From Bryum argenteum (lineage: Eukaryota > Streptophyta > Bryopsida > Bryales > Bryaceae): 64,000 bases of DNA. Positions within the stretch are counted from its first letter, which is position 1, and every line of letters begins with the position of its first letter. A program made the position numbers and the translations under genes. Where the stretch lies: positions 8,264,012 to 8,328,011 of the forward strand of contig CM073330.1 of assembly GCA_037043015.1 (NCBI GenBank), written 5' to 3'. Below are positions 48,401 through 60,010 of the stretch, one piece after another. The notes under the pieces are model-generated. The model was not told the origin of the DNA. It searched no databases and saw only the letters and a list, made by a program, of their open reading frames with translations.

Positions 48401-51400
48401 CAAAAGTAACACATTTGAGGTTCCACCCATGACTTTGTGAACAAGATCTGAACCAAGTAGGAAAATAGAAATTGGGGGATCTTTGAATAATGTAAAAATA
48501 CTCAAGTCTCTCGAAGTAAATTTTTAAGCATCATAACTATTTCACAAAATTGAATAACCCAAAATATGTTTTAGTCTAGATTTCTTAAAATGAGTCCAGA
48601 TATAGTTAAATATGGCATATTTTTGATATAATACTAATATAATATGTAAGGTTGATTGAGATCATCCACCATCTTATGTTCTTGCCAATTCATGTTAAAT
48701 GTAACTAATAAAAGATGTGTTGCACAATCACTTGCACTTAGAAGATATGATCTCCGTTGTGCCAAATGTGTGCTTGATTCTGACTCCAGGGAGCGGCAGA
48801 ATGCGGATTTCATCTGGAATTTCGAAGCGCAGAGGAGATACACGTCTATTTAGAGGTGACTGCACCTTCCTTACATATTATTTCATGAAACCGGAAAATT
48901 CTTAAATCCAAATACGTGCTCTTCAGTTCAGCTTGTCCCTTCCTACTCTGTCGTAAATAATATTTTGATTTTTTTTCCCAAATTATTAAACATATATAGT
49001 TCTTGAATAAAAAGATTCAATGGTGTTCACTCAAAATGCTGCAGGGGGTTGGTCTGGAGAGATACACGGTTCTAGCTGTCTTGGATTTTACCTGGGATCG
49101 CAAACGCATGAGCGTCGTCTGCAAGAATCAGCGAGGAAGGTATCCAATTTTCCTGTTTTGGATGTTTTGGGTGTAAGTAGCTATCCTGTCTGTTTTAAAT
49201 AAGGGACGTTTTACATGGGGAGTGAAGCCGTACATGGGGTCGAAGAACGGTAAGAATCCTTCTCTTGTGATTGGTTTTTGTTTTTGAATTTCAAGAGATG
49301 AACCAATCATATGTAAAGGATTTTTGCCCTCCACTACACTAGTCTCATGCAAGCTTGACTCCCCATGTAAGGCATCCCTAAGAATGTGGTTGATGGACTT
49401 ACAAAGTGCAGTGTGAGCATGGCAGTGTAAAATTGTTCTGCAAAGGAGCGGACTCTGCCATTCTAAAACGACTGAAAAAAGATCCAGATAAGTCCTCTAT
49501 GGTCGAGGCAACAATCCAGCACGTCGAGGAGTTTTCTCGCCAAGGGTACCGCACCTTCTGCGTTGCAGAACGAGAGGTGATGGAAATTCCACTCCAGCTA
49601 CTTACATACTAAAGAATGGCTCTCTCCCTGCACATTCTGCACCATAAGCAGTCTTGAGGTGAGCACGGAGGGCTAGACCAACGAACGCAAAACGATGCAG
49701 AATGTGCTCGGAGAGAACCATCTAACGTTGAATTGCAGAATTGGCGCATCTTGCAGAATCGGCAATAAGGTCCGATTGTGCAATTTTAATATTCCTCCAC
49801 ATCCGGCACAATGCGCCCGTTTTGCATTCAAGTGGTTGCAGTTCAAATTAGATGATTGAATAGTAGTTTATGATGGAAAGGGCATTTTCTTCGTTTCAGA
49901 TGAGCGAGAGAGAGTTTGAAATGTGGGCGGGACGATTCCTCATTTCGAGTGAGTCAGCGGAGGATCGCCAAGCTCAACTGGCCATTGCTGCTGAGACCAT
50001 CGAACGGGACATGGTAAGGCAGTGTAGATTCATTCTCTAGTTTGCCAGAGATGAGGATTTGGGATGGGTCTCAGTGTTGAGGTACTTACTCTAGCAAATT
50101 AAGATACGGTTGATATTTTCATGTATTTTGAGGTTGAGAAGGTTGTAAGCACCAAGACGCTACTTCGCTTAAGCAATGCTTCTGAAAATCCTTAATTTCC
50201 TTAATCCAGTGGTGGAATGAAACACTGATATCTGTTTGTTGTCGTTTTCCTCTAACGAAAGTTCATCTTGTGGTGAAGAAACAAAGTCTTGGCTTCTGTT
50301 TCAGGTGCTCTTGGGAGCTACAGCAGTGGAAGATAAGCTGCAAGAAGGAGTTGCAGAAACAGTTACTCAGTTAGCGCAGGCCGGCATTCGAATCTGGGTG
50401 AGGTCCCCCAGCTAAACGTGCTTTGAACAAAAGGTATAATGCTGTGTACGCATAGCAGGTTGTAAAGGTATTAACATTCTTCAGCATCAGTTTCAAGGGA
50501 GTATCCTGCAGGGTGAAAGCTCTTATCGATGCAATTGTTGAAAAAGTGGAGGTGGGGGCAGGTTCTGACAGGCGACAAGACGGAGACTGCAGTGACGATT
50601 GCGTTGTCGTGCAACTTGCTGGCGGACGCCATGCACCTCTTCTTGCTACCAGATGTGTTGGGCAAATCCGTGGGACAGTTGCTTCGGAACATGCTCGATG
50701 AAGCTCGCCGTCATTACCTCGACAAGCAAACCGAAGGTTCGGTCAGCCCCCACCCAAACCTCGAACACTACTACTGTCAAGATCGTTCCTCCTTCAGTGG
50801 AAGATCCTTTCAGAAAGACAATCAAAGAAAGAGCCGGGGTAGTAATTGATACGATGGGCGGGTGCAGGAAACTCCCCGCACTCGGACATGGCAGTGGTGA
50901 TCGAGGGTCACTCGCTGCGGGTGGCATTGGAGGCGACCAACCGGAAGAATTTCATGAGGCTGTGTCAACTTTGCCGCACCGTCATCTTCTGTCGAGTGAC
51001 GCCCCTGCAGAAAGTGCAGGTCTGTGCTTCCCACCCTTACATGGCTATTCAGCATAGCACGATCGCTATGTACGGGAGAAACAGGCCTCCCGGCACAGCA
51101 CGGTCTTAGGGCGAATCCGGAGGGCGAGACCAACGACCAACGACCGCGAATGGTGCTGAATGTCCTGGAGTTTCCCGTTATCTTACAGAATCCGTATAGG
51201 GCAATCCCTTACAACGAAGGCATTGTGGAAAATAATCACCCGACGAGGAGATGATTATTTTCCGCAATGCCCTGAGGAGGCGGGCGTTGCCCGACGTAAA
51301 TATGTGCGAAAAAAACATTTCCTTTCAGCGATCCGACTACAAAAGGAAAAATTTGTGGATGCATAGGAGAAAACCATGGATGAAATGGAAAAAATTGTAA

Positions 51401-54159
51401 ATGATAATGAGTAAATGGATGATAATGGATGAATTTTCCATGATCCTTGCTTGCACGGAAAATACTGCGTAATAGGGAATTATGAAAAGTAATTTATCCG
51501 CAATTGAAAGGGAGACTTATTGAGCAAGTGTTTACGATAGAATTGGTCGTAGAAAAAGATTTGTAGTTCCAATCTGGCTATGATTGTGGGAGAATGTGCG
51601 AGTCTTGTATTTAACGTTGTTAAATTGTTGGCCTTGCAGGTAACTCGGTTAGTGAGGTCGTATGGATTTATGGTGGCAGCAGTGGGGGACGGAGCAAATG
51701 ATGTAGGCATGATCAAAGCAGCCCAAGTAGGAGTAGGCATTCATGGCCGCGAAGGCAATGCCGCGGTTGCCGCAAGCGATTACTCCATTGCCCATTTCCG
51801 TTTCCTCGCACGACTTCTCATTGTCCATGGACGATGGTACGTTCTTTCAAAACCACCCTTTTCCGCCAACAAAACCTCTACATGCTTTGAAATGTCCAAC
51901 GACTAAACATTTCTCGTCCCTCTCACACGCGTCCCCATGGTAAAGGATTAAGCAATCTAGTAATCAAAACACCATATCAAAAGAAAGTTTTAGAGTTTGA
52001 TTTTGAAAACCACTCGCATACATACACTATGAATCAAGAAGTACTAACAAAAATCAATGCTTTTAGGCTCATATATGGAGTGCTTGCAGGTCATTCATAA
52101 GGAACAAAACGTTGGCATTGTATGCAATTTACAAGAGTATAGTGTACACAATGGCGAATTTCTTCTTCTCATTCTTTTCGGCCTACTCCGCTCAAGCCAT
52201 ATTTCCAGGGTTGTTGCTCTCAACATTTGATTTGTGGACATTGCTTCCCGTCATAGTAGTTGCTATCTTCGAGCGAGATATATGCCACTTCACTGCGGAG
52301 AATAACCCTCAAATCTACGCTGCTTCTCGAATCCGAGGAAATTACAAATACGTTGTGAGAATTGGCGTATGGGCATTGTCGGCAATTTGGCATGGAACCG
52401 TTGCCTTCTTCATTCCTTACTTCATCATGTATCAAGCCGAGTAAGCAATCGCATCTTATGCTAAAATTTGGTTCATGTTTGCTTTCTAAGGGATGCTTTA
52501 CATGGGGCGGATGGAATATAAAAAAACCCTTTGGATTGGTTCTTTACTCAAAGTTAAAAAAATGAGTCAATCAAAAGGAGAATAGAAACTGCAACCTATT
52601 TAGAGGTTGGTGTGAATAGAGTGTTCGTTTGACCTATCCTTGGATGTATGCCTGGAGGTCATCACACCAATGGCCGGACTACTAACCCCTCTCGGCGTAA
52701 ACACTATGTTATTCCCAACCTAACCATTATTGTCTTAGAGATACCCGACATGGTATCCCCCTATAGGGCTTTGAGGTACCCATACAACGAGGCCCAAGAA
52801 CCCACTCCCCACCATAGGCGGGTGATTATGGTGGTGAGCATTACGCCAGCATGGGAAGAAGAACCCATAACCTTCTCATTGGGGGCCATGAGCCCTAACC
52901 ACCAAGCTAAGGCTTGTGGTGCCTTGAGTCAATTACATTAAATGGGAGTTTTGTCCTCTTTCGGTTCCATGTATGGCTTGACTCCCCATGTAAAACGTTT
53001 CTAATAAATGTATGAGGTGGAAACATCTCAATGTTAGCCAATGACTAACATACTTCTTTCTTACATACCATCTCTTCTCTTTCTTTCTTAATAGACGTTC
53101 TTTGCTATGCAGATCTAATGGTGAAAGTATTGGTTTATGGTCTTTTGGAACAACAATATATATCATGGTAGTTGTGATTGTCAACGTAAAGCTCGCTACT
53201 CATGTGTTTACTTGGATGTGGTTTCAAATATTGTTATCAATTGTTACACTTTCTTCCCTATTTGTTTTTCTGTTGCTCCTAGCAACAATGTTTAGTGCAA
53301 AAGAGATCGTTGAAGATCTAGACACTCTAGGTTACGAACTACTTTTCAAGCCATCATTTTGGCTACTATTCTTGTTATGTCCTATCATAGCTTGTCTTCC
53401 GGATGTTACATATTCAATGTTTTGTGAACGTGCGAATCCAATGGACGTTACAATACTTCAAGAATTAGAAAATGGATGGCAAGATGGAAAGTTTGTGAAA
53501 AAATCTCTAGAGCTACTTACAACAACGAACTCTTCAAAATTAGAAGAACAAGTTGAAGAAGGTGGAACTGAAAAAGATAGTGAAGGGAAGAACAACACCG
53601 AGAACTTTCCTTTGGTGGCAGGAAGTGTAGCTCGAAGAAAAACTTGGAGAGATGTTCTAAGTGATGATGCATTTGATGCGACGGATGTTGCACATTCCGT
53701 GACTTGGGATGGGAAGAGAAGGAGTAGTGGGTATCATATGGTCACCCGGCTTTCAAATCCTCATAAAAAACCTCGTCCACTACAATCCGGCCCAACTCAT
53801 TCAACTCGTAAGTTTCTATCTTATATGCATCTCTAGAATTAGGAGTGAAATTAGAGCTCTATTTACGATGGCCTCCTACAACTTTTGTTTTCTTTTCTCA
53901 TCAATATCGTATTAATAGTTTCTAGAAAACAATATTATACTAAAAAATTATCATATTTTCATCGGAAGATAGTAGTTTTAATTTCCTAAAGTTATGATTT
54001 GCAGGAAGGGCAACAAAGGATTCAATTATTGGTATTAGCATTACAAGAGAGCCTTCATTGGTTATTGAAGAACCAAAGGGCTTTGAATTCTCTAGAGTAA
54101 AATCACAGCTACAACTCATGATATCTGATGATACAAAAGATGCAAGAACTTCCACTTAA
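45427..54159 (+). CDS. P4-ATPase (phospholipid flippase), anomalous
   Basis: Exons: 45427-45506, 45736-45979, 46209-46356, 46474-46655, 46865-47008, 47210-47406, 47518-47686, 47904-48260, 48790-48855, 49045-49139, 49412-49575, 49900-50013, 50305-50397, 50562-51019, 51640-51836, 52090-52440, 53113-53807 and 54005-54159, about 1300 residues. P4-ATPases flip phospholipids to the cytosolic leaflet. Landmarks: [26 protein letters not shown]4 [21 protein letters not shown] (Asp codon 47922), [41 protein letters not shown], membrane segments M5-M10. Oddities: the A-domain DGET motif reads DGDS (46503-46514); the expected donor after 48260 is GA; phases do not match between 49139 and 49412; the frame shifts near 50850; exons 47904-51836 are GC-richer than the rest. 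The N-terminal exon is not found. It could be a damaged gene or a divergent clade. Confidence 0.8.
49203..49378. mobile_element. Tourist-like (PIF/Harbinger) MITE in a flippase intron
   Basis: The ends GGGACGTTTTACATGGGGAG and (inverted) GGGATGCCTTACATGGGGAG lie between TAA at 49200-49202 and 49379-49381. A 3-bp TAA duplication with GGG-starting ends fits Tourist MITEs. It is 176 bp long and AT-rich inside. Confidence 0.8.
49617..49720. repeat. Hairpin of the GGGCGAGACC-loop family, copy 2
   Basis: Arms 49617-49643 and 49694-49720 pair at about 22 of 27 (TGGCTCTCTCCCTGCACATT against its inverse). The loop holds GAGGTGAGCACGGAGGGCTA / GACCAACGA, related to the loops at 999-1110 and 51045-51162. 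It lies in a flippase intron. Confidence 0.6.
51045..51162. repeat. Hairpin of the GGGCGAGACC-loop family, copy 3
   Basis: Imperfect arms (TATTCAGCATAGCA near 51046; inverted CATTCAGCACCATT near 51149-51162) enclose CTTAGGGCGAATCCGGAGGG / CGAGACCAACGA, very close to copy 2's loop. It lies in the flippase intron that starts at 51020. Confidence 0.5.
51218..51275. repeat. Short separate hairpin in the same intron
   Basis: GAAGGCATTGTGGAAAATAA (51218 onward) pairs with the inverse at 51252-51275 (TGATTATTTTCCGCAATGCC). It is about 58 bp in all. Its relation to other elements is unknown. Confidence 0.55.
52490..53001. mobile_element. Tourist-like MITE interrupted by a SINE
   Basis: The ends GGGATGCTTTACATGGGG and (inverted) GAAACGTTTTACATGGGGAG match the element at 49203-49378. 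TAA flanks it at 52487-52489 and 53002-53004. The SINE at 52572-52924 with its 9-bp duplication splits it. Without that, the remaining interior aligns with the intact copy (GATTGGTT..., ...CTTGACTCCCCATGT). Confidence 0.8.
52572..52924 (-). mobile_element. Full-length tRNA-derived SINE in a flippase intron
   Basis: TGAGTCAAT flanks it at 52563-52571 and 52925-52933. On the minus strand the head has TTAGCTTGGTGGTTAGGGC (A-box type) and GGGTTCTTCTTCCC (B-box type). The 3' end is CACACCAACCTCTAAATAGG / TTGCAGTTTCTATTCTCC, a small hairpin plus a pyrimidine-rich tail. It is 353 bp long. It also carries the stretch GAACACTCTATTCACACC shared with the other SINEs here. Confidence 0.85.
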
Positions 54160-54199
54160 AAGTAATTAATGTAAAATAAAATGATATATAATATATGAA

Positions 54200-54280
54200 C
54201 ACCGGACCCTTGAGGGGTTGGCGTGAATAAAATGCTCGTTCAACCTACCGTTGATGATATGCCCACCGGACAAAATTAAT
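54200..54280 (-). repeat. SINE tail fragment
   Basis: This contains GGTTGGCGTGAATAAAATGC and TTCAACCTACC, matching the 3' third of the SINE family, next to CACCGGACCCTTGAGGGG as the tail hairpin. The head is missing. It lies just 3' of the flippase stop. Confidence 0.45.
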
Positions 54281-54752
54281 TAATGCATATAGAATGAATT
54301 GATGAAATAATTTCATTTTCATATATGAGAACATTCACATGTGCTTCAAATTAGGGTAAGAGTATGCCTCCAAAACCACTCCCTGTAAATGGAAGCAATT
54401 TTTTACCTATCATTGTGCACTTGGGATTCTATTCCTGATACAAATTCAATAAAAGACAATCATTGATTGGCACAAGCCACTTAGAGGTGAGTTGGTCTTT
54501 AACACGCTCTATGCACATTTACAAGTGCTTAGATATACAATACTTTAGAAAGATACTTAGGCATACAATACTTTAGAAATTCATGACATATTCATGAAGA
54601 ATGAGAAAAATATAATTCATCTCCACTTGATATCATTTTTCTCTTAAAATTGAGAATGAGTTGTAAAAGATCAGTATCTAAATACCATTAAAAATAAGCA
54701 TACCTCTTTAACGTACAAAAATAGTCGTTCCTACCCTACACTTCTAAGAACT

Positions 54753-55106
54753 TCAAGAAGAAGTAAAACTCCAACCTATTTAGAGGCTAGCGTGAATAGA
54801 GTGTTCGCTTGACCTATCTTTGGATGTATGTCGGAAGGTCATTACACTAATGTGATGACTGCTAACTCCTCTCGGGGTGAAAACTATATTAGTTCCTACC
54901 TAGCCACTAGTTCCTTAGAGATACTCGACATGGTATTCCCCCAAAGGGCTTTGAGGTACGCATACAACGAGGTCCAAGAACCCCCCACCATAGTTGGGTG
55001 GACTATAGTGGTGAGCACTACGGCGGCATGGGGAATAGAGCCCACAAGTCCACAACCTCCTCGTTGGGGGCCATCAGCTCTAACCACCAAGCCAGGGCTT
55101 GTGGTG
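54753..55106 (-). mobile_element. Full-length tRNA-derived SINE
   Basis: The direct repeat CTTCTAAGAACT flanks it (54741-54752, 55107-55118). The minus-strand A box TGGCTTGGTGGTTAGAGC (55077-55094) is very close to a tRNA A box. The B-box region GGGCTCTATTCCCC is at 55030-55043. The 3' end is CCAACCTCT-type hairpin sequence, then GGAGTTTTACTTCTTC. It is about 354 bp long, the same family as 52572-52924 at roughly 80 percent identity. Confidence 0.85.
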
Positions 55107-55254
55107 CTTCTAAGAACTCCAAATACCTTAGTAAATGTCAATGTGATTTTTTAAACACAATCGACAAATTTCAATGTCCAAAGAAAACTTGTTACACACA
55201 TACAATCACCTTCATGGAAGTGCCTTTTATCTTTCATAAGAAGACGAAGTACAT

Positions 55255-55440
55255 AAATACTTCGAGGTCAATAAGAATAGAGTATTTGACCAACCTCTCC
55301 ATGAATGTTCATGCCTAAAGGTGATAACACCAATGGTGAGATTACTAATCTCTTTTATGGTTAACACTTTACTAGTTCTACCTAGCTACTAGTGCCAAAT
55401 AAGCAACCAATGTGTGATCTCCAAAGGGCTCTAAGGGTGC
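55255..55440 (-). repeat. Diverged SINE copy, head missing
   Basis: It keeps the order of SINE words (AATAGAGTATTTGACC, CACCAATGGTGAGATTACTA, CCAAAGGGCTCTAAGG) at lower identity. It abuts the TTAA-family arm at 55441, which may have replaced its head. Confidence 0.5.
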
Positions 55441-55740
55441 CGAATGATAGAAAACGACATTTTGGATGGAAGGCAACAACTTTGAAGAGCCATAAACTCT
55501 TCATCTCGAGTCCAAATTGAATGAAATAGTTTAGATGAGGTCCTAAATCAAGTCCATTTTGTGTGATGAAAATTGCAGATACATAAAAGAAAATTCAAAT
55601 TTATGGCATGCATTTTAGTGAAGGCAGCTCTTGATTTTGGGTTTTCAAACATGGGGCATATTTTACCATTGCAAGCCAATTATGTAAAGTCCAATTTAGT
55701 TTCAAGTTTTACAAACCTTTGTTTCCATTTATGACACTTT
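55441..55740. repeat. Fragment of the TTAA foldback family
   Basis: It shares AAAACGACATTTTGGATG, ACTTTGAAGAGCCATAA, TCAAGTCCATTTTGTGTG and ATTGCAAGCCAATTATGT with the arms of 26978-28595. A single arm only; no paired end or TTAA was found. Confidence 0.65.
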
Positions 55741-55984
55741 CTTTGAGAATGAGTCACTTTTGTTAGAAATGAGTCAAACGATCTAGAGGATAAGGGTAAA
55801 AAAGTTAAAAAAGTTTGCATGTGACATTATTTTCCTTCATTGAAGAAACTCTAAAGTTTAAGGATCTTTAGAAGTTAACTCTTCAATGTTAGGAGGCCCA
55901 AACAAGGGTCAAATTGCTATGCAAATCTCTGCTCCCCCTAGCATGGTACATAGTCAAAGTCGCTTAATCAACTCCACCACTCAA

Positions 55985-56240
55985 AAAAGAGAAACTCCAA
56001 ACTATTCAGAGGCCAACATAAATAGAGTGTTAGTTCAACCTATCCTTGTACGTAAGCCCGTAGGTTTTGACACCAATGGTGTGACTATTAACTCCTCTCT
56101 GAGTGAGTACTATGCCAGTTCCTTCTTAGCCACTAGTGCCTTGGAGATCGTGACATGAAATTTTCCCAATGGGCTTTGAGATGCCCATACAATAAGGTTC
56201 AAGAATCCCCCACCATAATTAGGTGGACCTACACTTCTCA
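55985..56240 (-). repeat. Diverged SINE copy, head missing
   Basis: It starts AAAGAGAAACTCCAAACTAT and continues with the SINE words through CCCACCATAATTAGGTGG, then stops before the tRNA-like head. Confidence 0.6.
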
Positions 56241-59200
56241 ATATAATTATAAAATAGCTAAGAGTTGGCCTCACAATTTGTTTTGTCCCAACCTTGGCCT
56301 TTTTGTAATATAAGGTACTTTTTTTTATAATGAAGATTGTCGTTCATTATCAAGGCGTAACCCCCAAAAATTGTGCGTTTTGGCAATTCCAAGACCAAAG
56401 TCTACAACTTTCTACCACCATGTTGGAATTGAGGTATGGTCAAACAATCTGCTGTCTTTATATACTTTCAATTGTAGGATCCTAAACCTAGCTACTTTTA
56501 ATAGTGCTACATCAAATTCAATCGTTGGATCTTCACCATGTGTGAGGTCATAATGTTCAAAATTGGTACAAAATATTTTTTGGGCATTGTTTAGGAGACA
56601 TAGACTACTTTGTGCAAAGGAGGACTTGATGATTGTCACCCCAAACGATTTGCTTATAGTTTTTTTCCCATGTAGATAACTAAGTTAAACACACCCATGC
56701 AAAAAGTTTGAGGCTCATTGACTTTTAGAACCTTCATGCAATTTATTTTCTAAAATATGAATCACGACATACTCATTTGGTTTTAGAAGAATCTAAACAC
56801 TGAGTAGGTACATTTATGTGTTTGTAAACTTTCCAAAACAAAGTAAATTGAAAATTAAATAAATCTCAAATTTTCACAATCTTAAAACAATTAAAGGTGA
56901 ATTTTTGATAAACACTCAAGCTGGTTGTTGTTATTGTTAGAGGCTGCCCTTGTTGGGTATATAAATCAACCAACTCTGGTCACTTTAGATTCTCAGCCCC
57001 AATCGGATGAAGATCATGCCAATATAAATAATTCCGAAAAAATGCCAATATGAAAAAGTTGGGCCTCATAGCAACATTTAAAAATCTTGAAAATTGAAAT
57101 TGATTTTGCAAGTTTCTGCACATACACCTTGTAGTATAAGGAACACCCAATAAAATTCTTAGGTCACTGAAATGTAATCAACCCCTTTTTTTCTAGGCTG
57201 CCCAAAATCGCAAAAACTCATTTTGGGTTTTAAGGATTTTTAAAGGTTAACCACCCATAAGTGCCCAAAACTCTAAACTTGATATATGTGAGAAGCAAAC
57301 ATGTAGATTTGAGATGAATTTTTTTATTCTCATTAGATGATTTGAAGGAATCATCAAGCATACAAAGCAAACAACCCCAAAACCACACAATGCATGTTGG
57401 TTTATCTATGAAAATAAAAACTCAAATTAAGTTATAAAGTAAAGTCAATGGGGTGATTTCTTATTGGGAAAACTCCAATTGGAGCACTTGATCCACTTGC
57501 ATTATTTGGAGTAAATACCTTATGTGAAGTTGGTCAACTAGTATTTAGATATGTTGAACATCTATTTCAAAAAGAACTGATATTACTTAGGATCTTCGTG
57601 AGTAGAAGTATTGATAGTGAAGGTTAGGTTGTGAGATTGTAAGCTTTCCGAGAGTATCTACGTTGATGTGTAGGAAGGGAAGCATACATATGTCACTTCA
57701 ATAGTAGAAAGCGTATATATAAAATCTATTCATGTATTTCACTTTATGACTTACATTCTATACTTGATCAATAAATATATTCCACTTCCTGTAAATGTAT
57801 GAGATATGTGGTTGAAGTACATGACGAATATCCCCCATACATTGGGTAATACAAGAAAAAATCAATGACGTTTTAGGCTTGTTAAGAATGTTGCATAAAT
57901 ACAAGAAGTACAAATTATGTATCTGAAAATCTTCATTCATCAAGCAAAGACTTTACTTTTCACAATAACAAACCAAAAAAGTTATAGATAACTATATATG
58001 TTGTAGTTTTGAATATATCTTCCGAGGAGATTGATGCTCAAGTTTGCGCTCATAAGTTCATCAACATTGCATATGAACAACAATGCTTCAACACTATACA
58101 ATACAATTACAACAATATTTTATATTATATATTGCTATATACAATATCAACATATTACACAATCAAAATCACAAAAGAAGTTAGAAGTTAGCAGAAGCAG
58201 TTAGCTGGCACTCAAATGAAGCAAGAAAGAACACCCCATTCTTTTTTAGGTAGAGCTTCACATTTCATCTAAATATAGTTATGCTAATTAAGTAATGAAT
58301 CTTCAAAGTGATAACTTGCATTTTGAGTTTCTATATTGGATGGAACCTACAAAAAATCTATAAGGAGTTTGGACAAATTATGTCATGTACATATAATTTG
58401 TAAAATATAATAAGTATAATTCAAACACTTCAATTTTAAAATGTTAAATTCAAAACCGTATCCTATGTAATATATTTGTTTGCAGAAAATATGACATCAC
58501 CTTGATTTCTCTTAAGAGTTTCTCTATAACGTTTTGTATAAGAAATTTGACTAAACTCTCCAAAGAGAAGTAAAAAGAAAATTCAAGGATAAAGCATATT
58601 AGTATCTCATTATATGTTACATAATTTAATTACTTTGACTAGCTATCTGTGACAAAGACAGGATTGTAAAATGAAGTGATTTAATTTTAGTTTCGTATTT
58701 ATTTTTCTTAGAAAAAATGAATGTAATAAAAGTACTTGTAGGCCAAAATTGAGGAATTAGTAGTTGTTGTTTACAATTTATTCTCACTTTGATTTTGTGG
58801 TGGCAAAACATATAAATGAATAAAACTTCAATGTTCTATTTGATTGGTGATTGTTGAATCATCAAGAGGTTTACAAAAGCCTATCTTAATGAGTATTTCT
58901 ACTTCAATGATATATTAAAATGGCTTCATTTCTTCATAATTGTAGTATGAAAAACCTGCACAACCACTTGTGTACTATGTAACATGATTAGGTTTGATTT
59001 TTTGTTGAAACACCTAAATAAGATAAATTTGCATGTAATATATGAAGATATTTCTCTTTTATTGATATATTATTACTCTCCTGTTTTTGAGTGTCAATCA
59101 AGTACTTAAATCAGTGAATTTGAGCTTCAAATCTTTAGGTATGCTCAAAACCTAATATTCAATATTTAAAAAAGATAAAATCAATGGTTGGATGCTAATT

Positions 59201-60010
59201 TGTGGCAACTATATACACTTAAACATGTAATTTATATAATAAAATATGAGCATATCTATATATGATAAATTTGGAGATAAAAATAACAAAGATAAAAAGC
59301 AATTGTTATGTATCAAATTCTTGATGTTAGATGGTGGCTTTTCGTAACAATGGTGCCTCTTCAATTAATAAGTATCATTGGTCATATTAGATTGTGTCTT
59401 ATGAGTAGCTTCATCAATTCACATTTTTTTTTAGTAGCCCTAAAACAATCTCTCTCAAAGTGATAGATTAATTTGTTGCAAGAATCAAATAATCTAATTC
59501 AATCCAATATTCTAGTTTCTTAAGATCAGAACTGGCTTGCTTTATGCAATCGGAGCGACTCTTGTTAGCTGAGTTATTAACAAAAGCAATTATAAGAAAA
59601 GGGCAAGAAATGGTTTATCATGATTTGTCAAAGGGAAGATTGTTTCTTCAAATATTAACATGGTTGTTTCAAATGTTTCAATGATTCAATGGATAACTTC
59701 CACTTTCCATATACTTTATCAGCATTTGTAGTAGTAGCAATAATCATGTATACAAGATCAAAGTGTTAGACATCATGGTGTCTAGTAAGCAAAAAATATT
59801 AAGGCAAGATTACAAACTCAGAATGATTACCCACATTCTCTACAAAATGGGATTTTGTTTAGAATGATGATTGCAAGGAGATGCATCAATGTCTTAATTG
59901 CAAAGATGCACAATCTAGTGCTACAAGAGCACTTAAAATTGCTCATGGCTTAAAAAAATATCATAAAATTCAAATCTCAAAACATTAAAAAAAGGTGGAA
60001 ATTTCAACCG
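56241..60010. other. Long AT-rich gene-less stretch
   Basis: 3.8 kb without coding features or clear transposon ends. The segment 57120-57262 resembles 20795-20935 (…GGAACACCCAATAAAATTC…AACTCATTTTGG…). The last few hundred bases before 60011 should contain the promoter or an upstream exon of the BTB gene; none is identifiable. Confidence 0.45.
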
